A stretch of 18,592 bases of DNA, taken from NCBI GenBank assembly GCA_025716855.1, contig JAIXMQ010000172.1, positions 1 through 18,592 of the forward strand, in the 5' to 3' direction. Source of the stretch: Pilaira anomala. Taxonomy: Eukaryota; Mucoromycota; Mucoromycetes; Mucorales; Mucoraceae. Below are positions 1 through 8,990 of the stretch, in pieces; the stretch's first letter is position 1; each line of letters begins with the position of its first letter. The notes under the pieces were generated by a model. That model made no database searches. It saw only the letters and a list, made by a program, of their open reading frames with translations, and was not told the DNA's origin. The translations under genes and the position numbers were made by a program.

Positions 1-2
1 CT

Positions 3-302
3 ACTTCTCCTCGCGCTATTAAGCGTAACTTGTCTTCGGTTATGAATGTTGCCAAGGATCTTCATGAGCAGTTTAACAGGCGTACACGTGTTGCACCTTC
101 CTCAGGTCCATCACATTTAAATCATTCTCCAGTTGAGAAGCATCACTCCGGTGGTCGTTATCGTTACTCTTCTTCTTCTTATTCTCGTCCTCCAGTAGGT
201 CCAGCACCCGCTCCCGGCAGTAACCAGATTTACTGTACCTACCATCGTGTCTACGGTAACCACACTTCTGATGATTGTAGGACCATCAATACGGCCATGT
301 AG
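3..302 (+). pseudogene. gag: C-terminal part of a Gag-like protein, cut by the left edge
   Basis: The frame is open from the first bases of the window to a TAG at 300-302, so the start lies outside. The visible part, about 99 residues, is basic and Ser/Pro/Tyr-rich. It ends in a Cys/His motif of form C-x2-H-x5-H-x4-C (YCTYHR..., HTSDDC), near residues 77-91. That resembles the nucleic-acid-binding tail of Ty3-type Gag proteins, but the spacing is not the canonical CCHC knuckle C-x2-C-x4-H-x4-C. The next frame (about 302-344) stays open for some codons after the stop, so the true protein may have continued. The LTR of element A begins only 42 bp after the stop, so A probably inserted just inside or after this older element. 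Family assignment rests on composition and the motif only. Confidence 0.45.
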
Positions 303-344
303 ACTCCTGTCGCAGTACTGGTCCAGTACCATCTGGTCGTACCT

Positions 345-444
345 TGTAAGAGTTGTGTTACTCTTATAATACTATATATATTAAATAATACAATAATAAA
401 TAAAACTCAGTTTTACAACCTATCTTCTTCTGCTATCTCTTACA
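345..444 (+). repeat. 5' LTR of element A, 100 bp
   Basis: The segment starts TGTAAGAG and ends CTCTTACA, a perfect 8-bp inverted repeat with the TG...CA ends of an LTR. Inside are a TATA-like stretch around 373-382 and an AATAAATAAA polyadenylation-like stretch at 395-404, in the order expected of a U3-R-U5 unit. A primer-binding-like TGG follows two bases later and gag starts 54 bp further on. At 100 bp this is very short for a Ty3 LTR. The partner LTR is not in the window, so the boundaries rest on the terminal repeat and the PBS. Confidence 0.75.
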
Positions 445-445
445 T

Positions 446-462
446 TGGTGGAGAAGCTTAAC
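446..462 (+). other. Primer binding site of element A
   Basis: TGGTGGAGAAGCTTAAC begins one base after the LTR. TGG is complementary to the CCA end of a tRNA, as expected for minus-strand primer binding. The tRNA species was not identified. Confidence 0.6.
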
Positions 463-498
463 TTGAATTCTTTCTTTTAACTGTAAAATCTATCACTT

Positions 499-1432
499 AT
501 GTCTTCATTTGAAGGGGAGAACCCGTGGAGTCTCGATTTAAATGATATCATGAACTCAAATGCTCAACAAAACTTGAATCAACAATCACTCACTCAAGCA
601 CAAGAGCAACAGTTTCGTTTACAAATTCAAAATGAGATCCAAAATGAAATGCAAGCGTTGAGACAGATGCATGCGGAACTGTTGCAATATATGACCCATG
701 CTCATCAACAACTACTCGATAGAATACAGCGAGATACAGAGGAAAGAGAACGGAAGATGACCTTAACTCATGCAGAACAAGTCGATGCCATTGAAGTGTT
801 TTATGGTAATCAACTGGCCCAACAGCGAGGACTTTATGAATCCCATATGATCATTCATAAACAGCAAACTGATAGGGTAAACAGTGAAGTTTCTGAGTTG
901 CGCACTCAGTTGAAAATAGCCCTCCAACAGCAACGTCAGAAAGAGAAAGACATGCTTCTGTTGAAAACTCAATTAAAAGATATGACTGATAAAAGTGAAG
1001 AGTTATCGAAAGTCGGAAGAGCTGGAAAATGAAATGAGTAAGTTACAGCTTTCGTGTGATACTCTCCGTCGAGAAAATTGGAAAAGTACTACACAAATTT
1101 CAAAATTAACACAAGATAATTTAATTTTGCGCAACCAGTTGGAAGTTGTACAGCGCTTAACTAACGACCACGTTCAATCTACTTTGCCTCTTAAAGGGGA
1201 GGAGGATGAAATCAAGTCTCAGTCAATCGTTGAACAATTGCTTGCCCATACGTCAGGAAGTCACCACAGTTCAGTACATGATGAGAGGCAATCTGATTCT
1301 TTTGAATCTGCTGATAATAGATGGGATAGTCAATCAGTGGGATCCGCAACACCTTCTATTATGTCACAAGCAAGAAACTTAGCAACTATTGCTCGAGGAC
1401 ATCGGGTGAACACGGGTCAGTCTAGTCGTTAA
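499..1432 (+). pseudogene. gag: Element A Gag, N-terminal coiled-coil region (frameshifted)
   Basis: Two overlapping frames, 499-1032 and roughly 995-1432, together encode a Gln/Glu/Lys-rich region with long heptad-like stretches. The first frame starts at an ATG 54 bp after the LTR (MSSFEGENPW) and stays helical from about residue 25 to its end. The second resumes the same character (SEELENEMSKLQL) and becomes Ser-rich at its end. The overlap and unchanged composition suggest a one-frame indel near 1000-1030 in a single original protein. A second shift at about 1425-1432 leads into the capsid-like region. No catalytic motif is present. A coiled-coil N-terminus before a Ty3-type capsid would fit a role in particle assembly, but that is inference. 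Confidence 0.7.
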
Positions 1433-3815
1433 CGAAAAATGGTAGTAGTAGAAATTGCCATCCTACACCTGTATTTTATGGTGATAATAAACCAACGTCG
1501 CAACAATGGTTCTCTCAATTTAAGAATGTTATCATTTATCACGGCTTTACACCTGAAGAATGTTGTTCAGAGTTTATGATGGCTATGCAAGGTCATGCAA
1601 GTGCGTGGTGGGATTCTTTGGGGAATGAAATAAAACAAGATTTCGAATTATTAATAGGTGCTTTTGAAAAGTTCTATGGAGGTACAAAAGCTTCTATGGC
1701 GCGTTCTATTGCAACTTTGAAAACGTTATCACAGAACAAGGAATCAATGGCTACTTTTGGTCCAAGACTTATGAATCTGATTTCTACTGTCGCGAAAGAC
1801 AATGTCGAGTTACAACATAGCTTTTTCTTTGCAGCTGTAGATTCGAAGGTAGCAGATGCTGTTTTAGCTACTAGACCTGGAACGCTAATGGATGCTGTCA
1901 ATGTTGCTATTGAATTAGAACAAGGTATGCCGTACAAGAATGGTGCTCATGGTACTGGTCGTACCCCAATTACACCGAAAGTAGATTGGTCGCCTATGAC
2001 GTCGGAAACCAATACGGCAGAACCCATGTATGTCAATGTGAATGCGCAATTTCGTCAACGGTCTAAGAAACAAAAGAGTGCCAAGTGTTTTGTTTGTGAA
2101 CGTACCAACCATGTTATGAAAGATTGTTGGTTACTTAATGAAGCTAAAAAACTGGCCAAGGATAAGTCCAAACATAAACCGAAGAATACACCTAAAAAGA
2201 AATTTCATTCTAAAGTTACAAACTCCCAAAATGCAGTAGCTTTAGATAGTCATGGTAATAGTCATAAAAAAGATGAGAGTGAACTAGATATAAATATTAC
2301 TGACAATTTTTTTTACATCTCACACCAGAATAGTCAAATGGGTGCCGTTCCCGTAATTGGAGATAACAAAGATTTGATACCTATTGTGACTGGGGGGAGG
2401 CAAGAACCAACAAACTTTGTATTAGAAGCGTTGGTAATTAACCCGGTTAATCCAAATCAATTGAAAACTAATGTACTGGTGGATACTGGTGCAAACATAA
2501 GTACAATTACTAGAGCAGAAGCCGAAAGATTGTCATTGAAATTAATTGATGCAGCTTCTTTACGAATTACTTATGGTAATCAATCTAGCGGGCTGTCTAC
2601 TCAAAGTGTATGGATGAATTGCCAAATTCACAATATGGAATTAGGTGGATTCTTTTTGCGCGTAGTAGAAACACATAATTTAACAATAATTTTGGGAATG
2701 GATTGGCTATTACAGAAGAAGTTGATTATTGATCCTCTATTCAAACAATTGATACCAAGATCTCAAATTGTAGCAAAAAGTGATGGTCTGGTGAGCAATG
2801 TCATGGTTGAGAAAAACGCAAATGATGATTTCAAGAATATTCCTGAGGAGATAATTGAAATATTATTATTACATCCAAATTTATATAATGAAAGTGAATT
2901 ACAAACCATTACTAACGCACCCGTTTTACATTACATTGACACAGGTGATAATCCTCCTGTGGTAGCTCGTGCGCGAAGATATTCTCCTAAGGAAAATGCA
3001 GGGATTGAGAAGGATGTTCAGGTGATGTTAACCAAAGGCATAATTCGAAGAAGCAATTCACCATGGAGTTCAAACCCGGTGGCGGTTCCCAAACCTGATG
3101 GAAGCAATCGTTTCAGTACGAATTTTTGCTTGTTAAATGCAATTACCAAGAAGGATAAATATCCGTTGCCACGAATAGAAGAATTGTTGGATCGATTGTG
3201 TGACGCCAAATTCTTTACAAGCATTGATTTGAAGTCAGCGTACTGGCAATTACTTATTGCTGAAAAGGATAGGTGCAAGACAGCTTTTCGAACTACTAGT
3301 GGTTTATACGAGTATAATTGTTTAGCCTTCGGATTAACCAATAGTCCTGCTACGTTCTCTCGTTTTTTAAATACATTATCGATTAGTGTCGCTAGATTTA
3401 CAATCATTTATTTAGATGATATTTTAATTTTTGCTCCTAGTCGCTCTGAAAATATTCAACAGGTACAAGAAGTATTGAGAGTCCTTGATCACTGTAACTT
3501 GAAATCAACTTGAAGAAATGTCAATTCTTGGTGAATGAGTTGAAGTTTTTAGGCTTTATCGTTTCGGGAGGGGGGATACAAAGTAACCCTGATAAGACGT
3601 TACCCATTCAAACTTGGCCTTAACCAATTAACATCACAGAGCTTCAACAATTTTTGGGCATATGCACATTCTATCATAAATTTATTGATAACTTAGCAGA
3701 AATAGCTGCGCCATTATATAGGTTATTGAAGAAAGACCAAGAGTGGAACTTTAATGGAAAGTGTTTCGAAGCCTTCAAAGAATTGAAACAACGTTTGATA
3801 GCATTACCGGAACTA
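1426..3815 (+). pseudogene. pol: Element A Gag capsid, zinc knuckle, protease and RT
   Basis: The frame opens after a TAG at 1423-1425. It first gives a Ty3-like capsid (PVFYGDNKPTSQQWF at about 1465-1509, then HASAWWDSL), followed by a canonical zinc knuckle C-x2-C-x4-H-x4-C (CFVCERTNHVMKDC, about 2086-2127). A retropepsin motif VDTGA has its Asp codon at 2482-2484. The reverse transcriptase follows with SPWSSNPVAVPKPDGS, FTSIDLKSAYWQL and the catalytic YLDD at 3409-3420. A TGA at 3511-3513 ends this frame. The RT thumb (LKKCQFLVNELKFLGF) continues two frames over from about 3510, with one internal TAA at 3621-3623, then LQQFLGICTFY and APLYRLLKK. Coding then runs into the MITE at 3816. Active-site residues are intact but the chain is broken. 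Confidence 0.85.
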
Positions 3816-4409
3816 TAGTGCATCTATTCTTAAATCGAAAATTTTTAGCCCTAGCGATTTTTTTTTATAACATTGTAAATTTACTACCAAAAAAAGTAAC
3901 TTAGCCATTTAGAATAAACATAGACCTTTTAAATTAAATCTGTTAAAGAGATGTATGAAAACAGAAATTTAATTTTGATAAAAAAAAATTTCACAATAAG
4001 TTAATAAAATATCGACTTAATAGCAGGGCTGACTCGAAAATGTCCGTCTATTTTGGCACCAAAAAATCATATAAGAGCAGTAACAGCCAATAACATTACA
4101 GTTTGTGGTTACACCGATTTTTAAACTGTTACAGGAAGAGGCTTCAAAAATAGACATCGACAAAATTGGGATCGAAGAAGTTTTTCAAACATTAAAATCA
4201 CATGATTAACTTCTTTCATTCAATAAAAATAATTTACTCACATTATTTGAGTTCATACAAAATATTTAAATGCGTTTTATTGGTTTAAACTATCAAAAGA
4301 TGTGAAAATTTTCTAAATGAGTAACTTTTTTACATAAAAACTGAGTTTAAACCCAAAAACTGTGAATGTCCGTTTTTTAAAAAAATACGATTTAAGAATA
4401 GATGCACTG
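3816..4409. mobile_element. Tc1/mariner-like MITE, 594 bp, in the RNase H region of element A
   Basis: The ends are 22-bp terminal inverted repeats (3816-3837 and 4388-4409) that differ only at the outermost base. One begins TAGTGCATCTATTC and the other, read inward, begins CAGTGCATCTATTC. Each end is flanked by TA (3814-3815 and 4410-4411), the target duplication of the Tc1/mariner superfamily. If the element plus one TA is skipped, the RT-to-RNase H frame of the host retrotransposon joins without loss of a codon. There is no sizeable open frame inside, so it is a non-autonomous MITE. The interior is very AT-rich, with several A and T runs. Confidence 0.85.
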
Positions 4410-4411
4410 TA

Positions 4412-4780
4412 GCGTATCCACAAATTCATTTACCATCTGATTTACATTGTGATTGCAGTAACTTTGCTATGGGTGCTTGCGTGGTACAACAGGGTAGGCC
4501 GATTGCTTTTGCTAGTAGAACTCTGAATCCAGCGCAAATGAATAATAACACAACTGGAAAGGAATGTCTAGCCGTGGTGTGGGTTTTGCAATATTTCCAT
4601 TGTTATGTACACGGGGCAACATTAAACATCTACACGGATCAAGCTGCGCTTAAATCTGTTTTAGTTACAAAAGATCCAAATGGTCGAATTGCGAGGTGGA
4701 TTGTGGAAATTTGGTGCTATGAGTTACGCTGTTTCATAGAAAAGGTGCTGAAAACTTAGATGCAGATGCTCTTTCAAGAA
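4412..4780 (+). pseudogene. pol: Element A RNase H domain
   Basis: Coding resumes immediately after the right-hand TA of the MITE. The Ty3 RNase H core is visible: HCDCSNFAMGACVVQQG with the first catalytic Asp, TGKECLAVVW with the Glu, and IYTDQAALKSVL with the second Asp. The domain runs in one frame to a stop at 4757-4759. The expected end of the domain (FHRKGAENLDADALSR) is in another frame, open from about 4732, so an indel lies near 4720-4734. The domain would degrade the RNA strand of the RNA-DNA hybrid during reverse transcription. The interruption by the MITE and the frameshift make it inactive. Confidence 0.85.
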
Positions 4781-5916
4781 TCCGAATAACTGATGAATTA
4801 GATAACTATAAAACAACTAATGTTCAAGTAACGGATGAAAACCCAGCTGAAGAGTTGAAACGGAAACAACAAGCAGATGAGAGAATCAGAACCCTGTTAG
4901 GTAAAGGAGAAGCGATTGAGTTGCCATTTATAATTAAAGATGGATTACTATGTCACATGAAGAAGAATCAACCTGCTGTTCTAGTAATTCCACGAGTAAT
5001 GGTAAATCGTTTTTTGAATGCTATACATAACCATCCTAGTAGTGACCATATAGGAAGAGATAAGACTTTAGCGAAAGCCTATGCCAATGGTTGGTGGTGG
5101 AACATAAATCAAGAAGTAATCGAATTTGTTAAAAATTGTTCCGCTTGCAAGTTATTCAAAACACCAACACATAAGTATAAGAAAATGACTAGTATCGAAG
5201 TCGGTTACCCTATGGAGAAATGGGCTGCCGACATCGCGATATTACCTGAAGCAACATCGGGTGAAAAATATTTGTTAGTATTGATGGATTATTTCACTAA
5301 ATGGACAGAAACAGCCGCATTGAAGTCATTTGATAGAAAATCTGTAGCAGATGTACTAATCTTCTTGGTGATTTTAATCTTTGGAAAACCAAAAATATGG
5401 ATAACGGATAATGGAACTAACTTTATCTCAGAAGCTATTAGAACTGTTTGCCAACGCTTAGGAATCTCCAAAATTTAAACCAGCGTCGAGCACCAGCAGT
5501 CTGATGGACTCATTGAACGTATGAATCGAACGATCAAAGCTTCTTTATCCATTTATTGCCAAGACAATCCAGCTGCTTGGGTCTCCTATTTGCCGTTTGT
5601 TACTTTTAGTATCAATACATCGGTACAGAAGTCGACTGGGTACACCCCTTTTCAAGCAATGTTTGGACGTCAAGCTGTCTTACTGGCCTTGGAAATTTTT
5701 TCTTCTGTGGGGGGACAGGGATACCAGGTAAAAGAATGGTTGGCATATTCAAATCATTACATACCTATTATCCATCAAAATATAAAAATGAATATCCAGC
5801 GTAGTCAAGAAAATCAACGTAGATACTATAACCGTAACAGGAAAGAAAAAGAGAAGTTTGAAGAAGGTGACCAAGTGCTGAAAATCAAAAGAAAAGAACA
5901 GTGGAAGTTCAGTTAA
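4781..5916 (+). pseudogene. pol: Element A integrase, stop-interrupted and truncated
   Basis: The frame is shared with the end of RNase H. The N-terminal HHCC zinc domain is visible (HNHPSSDHIGRDK ... CSACK). The core carries the catalytic triad: Asp in EKWAADIAI, Asp in ITDNGTNF at about 5404-5415, and Glu in SDGLIERMNR near 5515. The second Asp and the Glu are separated by 35 positions only if the TAA at 5476-5478 is counted as a codon, so that stop is a simple substitution. After the core come FSINTSVQKSTGYTPFQAMFGR and the start of the C-terminal domain (EEGDQVLKIKRKEQWKF). Coding is lost at 5916, where the CACTA terminus starts, so the GPY/F-type end is missing. Confidence 0.85.
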
Positions 5917-5940
5917 CACTACCGCATGTAGTTCTCTATA

Positions 5941-6020
5941 AGAACCAAAATATATTGCTCATAACCAAAATGTATCACTCAAGACAGTAATGTGTCTCTC
6001 AGAATCAAAATCAAAATTGA
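5941..6020. repeat. 20-bp degenerate tandem repeats, about 3.5 copies, subterminal in the CACTA-like element
   Basis: Successive units start exactly every 20 bp at 5941, 5961, 5981 and 6001. They share a pattern like AxAACCAAAATxTATxxCTC, for example ATAACCAAAATGTATCACTC at 5961-5980; the last unit is degraded. CACTA elements use subterminal repeats as transposase binding sites, which is the likely role here. Confidence 0.6.
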
Positions 6021-6212
6021 CAGTCTTTTTTTTTTTCCAAGCTGAATCATTTATTATTTCTCATTTTTTTTTCTCGCTTTTTTTTTTCTAATTTTATTTT
6101 ATTTTTAACCTGCTTTAAAGTTACTTTATCCTTTTTAGATACATATAAGAAAAAAAAATATGTTTATATAATAAATGGGTAAGAAAAAAAAAGGAATGGA
6201 GCTACATGAGGA
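6021..6212. other. T/A-tract-rich noncoding DNA between subterminal repeats and gene stop
   Basis: Several runs of 8-12 T and A, no open frame of note, no RNA gene recognised. It would be the 3' noncoding part of the - strand gene that ends at 6213. Confidence 0.5.
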
Positions 6213-6540
6213 CTAAAGATCTTTAAGCTTGCCTACCAGTTTTTTTTCAAGTTTTCTGTAAAATAGTGCGTGAGGCCAAATAACTTTATACTTGTTTCGT
6301 GTTGAAGAATACTTTACAAGCCCAACACATTCGACAATGTCGGTAACGTCACATACTGCAATCTTCTTATATTGATCTCCCTTTGAATTACTAGAAACGA
6401 CAGGGATCCCGTAATCGTCTAATTCGTGATGCTTCATTGTCTCAATTAAAACAAGAAAGCTGACTTGATCGTCCTGTTCGTGTTTGAAGTAACACTGTAC
6501 AGTACCAACAAACCAAGCGTTTCTAGTACGACTATAAAAA

Positions 6541-6589
6541 CTAGATCTTAAAACCAGATTCCGTTTTTGTAAAAAAAAAAAAAAAATAC
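6541..6589 (-). other. Intron, 49 bp (or 58 bp), in the CACTA-associated gene
   Basis: The donor is AGAAG|GTATTTTT followed by a long T run; the acceptor is GATCTAG at 6542-6541. A second AG at 6533-6532 would give 58 bp and also keeps frame. Either joins DANTGR to the downstream RNAWFVGTVQCYF frame. The alternative is a frameshift in the homopolymer instead of an intron. Confidence 0.55.
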
Positions 6590-7219
6590 CTTCTTCCTGT
6601 ATTCGCGTCAAATAGCACTATATTTCCAGCTCTTGTATCCAAGCCTTTTCTTCTACGGTCAAAAACAGATGAAAATAGTTTCGAATCTTTCCATAATTTC
6701 GCAGCAATTCCAACTTCTAAATTATCCAGTTTTACTTCTTTCAGACCAGTTGTTCTTGCATAAAAACTTTCCAAAGCCTTTACAACCTTTGTTTTGGGAA
6801 CATCACAATGTAACAAATTGATAGATACATCAATGGACAATGAATCTTGATCAAATGGTTCCCAAAGTTGTGGATAATGAGATATACCAGAAGGATGACA
6901 CCAAAACGAATTTGGACTGTAGGTGGGATTAGGTGTTAAGCTCTGGGTAATATTACGAACGAAGTGACTATTATATCCTGCTTGACTGGTAAGAATATTG
7001 GATGCATTTGTGTTGATTTTGCTTTTTGATTTTATGAGATTACTATATTTTTTAATAGTTCTTTCCAAATTACGACAAGAATACGCTCTTAAAGGTCTAG
7101 CTTTGATGATAATGTGTTGTAGATGACATAAATAATGATTATTAACTGTGAACACCCTAACGTTTAATCGCCCTGCGTCTATTTCGTTTCTTAAAAACAT
7201 ATGCCATTTTTCAAAATAA

Positions 7220-7299
7220 CTGTTTATAAAAGTAAGTTATGTTAGAAAGTCTTTAAATACAATATAAATTAACTGTTGTTCTAAAATTTATCTTTTTAC
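7220..7299 (-). other. Intron, 80 bp, in the CACTA-associated gene
   Basis: On the - strand the donor is AACAG|GTAAAAAG and the acceptor is TATAAACAG|TTATTTTG, with a branch-like CTAAC upstream of the acceptor. Unspliced, the frame stops one codon after the donor. Spliced, it runs straight into the next block through an AGT codon and YFEKWHMFLRNE. Confidence 0.75.
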
Positions 7300-7820
7300 C
7301 TGTTCATCTTATTTACATCAGATTTGGAAATTGACCATTGTAAAGCAATCGAACAACCATACACTAAGTTCATTAAAGCATCTTTTGTTCTTTTATGCTT
7401 CAAATGTTGGATTACAATAGTTGGCAAGATATACAATAGAAAATCTAACCAATCAACTGCACGATTATGACCTTTTGTACGTTGCCAGTTTCCCTCAAAC
7501 GATGTTGGTATGGTCTGTCTTGAATCGTTGACGTAAGTATCAATTTTTTCAAAAAATCGGGATGACACATTTAAATCAAATGAGTAATCGGTGGAGTTTA
7601 TACATTTGAAACGTAAATTTTCGCTTGGTGAAATCAGATCATAGCAGAGTTGACTAATGTTCTTGTGCAAATGAAATTCGTCGGCAAAGAAGAAGACTGT
7701 ATTGAAAAAGGTTGGAAGAGAAGCGATCAACTGATGAGTGCCTTTCATCCCTTTTGACTATTTTTTGTATGTAAAAATGTAAGTAATAAGATCTACTTAT
7801 TATGTAACAATTATTTATAC

Positions 7821-8360
7821 TGATACGACTATAGTTTATAGCAGTATACAAGTGAAGATGTTATTAAGAGTTATATAACAAACAATTAATAAAGTAAAAT
7901 GTGAGCACCAGACTATATAGTTGTCAACTTATTTAAAAAGACTTAGATATATTATTCGCTGAAAAAGTGGTAGATACAGCTAGACTCTAAAAAGAATTAT
8001 CGACGTCGTTATAGAATAACAAGGGATAATAATCAGTTTTTTAATGGGAGCGTAGGAAATACAATAGTTTTCAATACAAATAAAAAGAATATAATCAAAT
8101 ATAAGACAGGTAACGAATTATCAAAAGTGAATTCAGAAGATCAAAGCGAAGATGTAATATATACAAACTGGGTTTGACAGTTCAAAATATCAGAGATAAT
8201 ATAAGGATAACCTAATTACTTATTTGAAGTTTCTAGTAAAATCTAACTTAAAGTTTATTTAATTACAAAAATGAAGGGGGTATTTATAAGAAAAAGTGAT
8301 TGTGGTACCACCTGAGTTTGGTAAAAAAAAAGATAATAAAGAAAAAAGGTTGAGGTAACA
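7821..8360 (-). repeat. 3' LTR of element B, 540 bp
   Basis: Near-identical to 15133-15674. On the - strand it starts TGTTACCTC and ends CGTATCA, giving TG...CA ends. A TATA box (TATAAATA on the - strand) lies at 8281-8288, about 73 bp inside the U3 start. It abuts the CACTA-like gene on its left. Confidence 0.92.
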
Positions 8361-8361
8361 T

Positions 8362-8372
8362 ATCCCCCCGAC
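8362..8372 (-). other. Polypurine tract of element B
   Basis: On the - strand CGGGGGGATA directly precedes the TGTTACC start of the 3' LTR, the position of the plus-strand priming tract. It is short and G-rich. Confidence 0.6.
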
Positions 8373-8525
8373 TGAAATAAGGTAAACCTTACCGTCAGAA
8401 AAGAATATGTATAACTGTAAAGAAATAAAGGAATATATATATAAAAAAGAACAATACGGATAAAGTGAATTCAAAGTTATGGAGAGAAGGAAGTAAATCC
8501 AGGAGATTTTGTAATAATAGGCCAA
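8373..8525 (-). other. 3' untranslated stretch of element B
   Basis: Between the stop of the last pol frame and the polypurine tract. AT-rich; no gene or RNA seen. Confidence 0.5.
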
Positions 8526-8990
8526 TTATCTAGAACTTGAAGAGTTTCGAAGAACTTGCGGGCTACGACCAATTTGATGAGAGATAATGGTTTTGATATA
8601 AGTATTTCTGAGATGAGGATAATGAATAGAATTTATATGAGTAGAGAACTGTTGGTGACTAAGATCAATACAAATGACAGCTAATTGTTGATACATATTA
8701 CGTATTTGCATTTCAATTTGGATACGTTGTTGAGTGCTTGTATGAATTTCTGCTAATTTATTTGTTAGTTTCAATTGATTGTCTTCTACGGGAAGAACCC
8801 AATTCGAAAAATCTTCGGGAAGCAGATCCAGATCTAGTATGGGGAGCTCTGACGGAGGAGATGGTAACGTGCTTTTTGTCTCGTTTCCTAGGATTTCGTC
8901 CAAGAGATTCTCGGTTGACGGACGGGGTACTTTCTTGGTAATTATTATCTGTTGAGATAATTGTTCCTTTCGTTTTTGAGACATGAGCGG
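8526..8990 (-). pseudogene. pol: Element B Pol, C-terminal extension after integrase
   Basis: The frame of 9059-8526 reads as ordinary protein from about 8990. It has KEQLSQQIIITKKVPRP, then an acidic, Pro/Leu-rich stretch (LPSPPSELPILDLDLLPEDF), then helical Gln-rich sequence, ending LRNSSSSR before the stop. The competing frame, continuing from the integrase tail to 8758, becomes Arg/Ser-rich and looks like a shadow. I therefore place a one-base frame change near an A run at about 8985. No enzymatic motif is present. Such tails follow the GPY/F domain in some Ty3 integrases and can direct target choice, but no chromodomain was recognised. Confidence 0.5.

Larger units (their letters stand above)
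345..5916 (+). mobile_element. Element A: decayed Ty3/gypsy retrotransposon, 3' end missing
   Basis: The order LTR, PBS, Gag, protease, RT, RNase H, integrase is the Ty3/gypsy (Metaviridae) order. All parts lie on the + strand in what was probably one long gag-pol frame starting at 499. That frame is now broken near 1000-1030, near 1425-1432, near 3500-3513, by a stop at 3621-3623, by a MITE at 3816-4409, near 4720-4734, and by a stop at 5476-5478. The element ends abruptly at 5916 in the middle of the integrase C-terminal domain, where a CACTA terminus begins. No 3' LTR of this element was found in the rest of the window. It is clearly not autonomous. Confidence 0.85.
6213..7757 (-). pseudogene. 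CACTA-transposon-associated protein (DUF4218-like), 3' exons, 5' part missing
   Basis: Three - strand blocks join by GT-AG introns into one frame: 7757-7300, 7219-6590 and 6540-6213, about 471 residues. The first block begins after an AG that could be an acceptor (7759-7758), with an in-frame stop just upstream, so earlier exons are missing. It contains FFFADEFHLHKNISQL and RAVDWLDFLLYILPTIV, a hydrophobic stretch like that preceding DUF4218 in CACTA proteins. The second block has FTVNNHYLCHLQHII and PLRAYSCRNLERTIKKYS, the H...HL...P.R...LER pattern of DUF4218. The third has WFVGTVQCYF and GIPVVSS, then VCDVTDIVECVGLVKY, loosely like the C-terminal region of the same proteins. No DDE core is visible. 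The 5' part is separated or lost at the LTR of element B (7821). Function is inferred; the family match is from memory. Confidence 0.6.
5917..7820 (-). mobile_element. CACTA-like DNA transposon, one end plus 3' part of its gene
   Basis: At 5917 the sequence changes from integrase coding to CACTACCGCATGTAGTTC, matching the CACTA signature of EnSpm/CACTA termini. It is followed by 20-bp tandem subterminal repeats at 5941-6020, typical of that superfamily. T-rich noncoding DNA then leads to the stop codon of a - strand spliced gene whose pieces resemble proteins carried by CACTA elements. The opposite terminus (a matching ...TAGTG end) was not found. The element is cut at 7820 by the LTR of element B. 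Superfamily assignment combines the terminus, the repeats and the gene; no single one is decisive. Confidence 0.55.

Noticed and set aside
3018..3407. - strand open frame of 129 codons opposite the RT of element A
   Set aside because: Antisense of a well-supported RT domain; no motif of its own.
5917..5990. 3' LTR of element A directly after the integrase
   Set aside because: No TGTAAGAG or CTCTTACA and no similarity to 345-444; a CACTA terminus explains the break better.
7654..7851. Possible upstream exon of the CACTA-associated gene
   Set aside because: It is out of frame with the supported block and crosses into the LTR of element B.
8758..8960. Arg/Ser-rich C-terminal tail of the integrase in the continuing frame
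   Set aside because: The alternative frame over the same bases has more natural protein composition, so I prefer a frame change near 8985; not certain.
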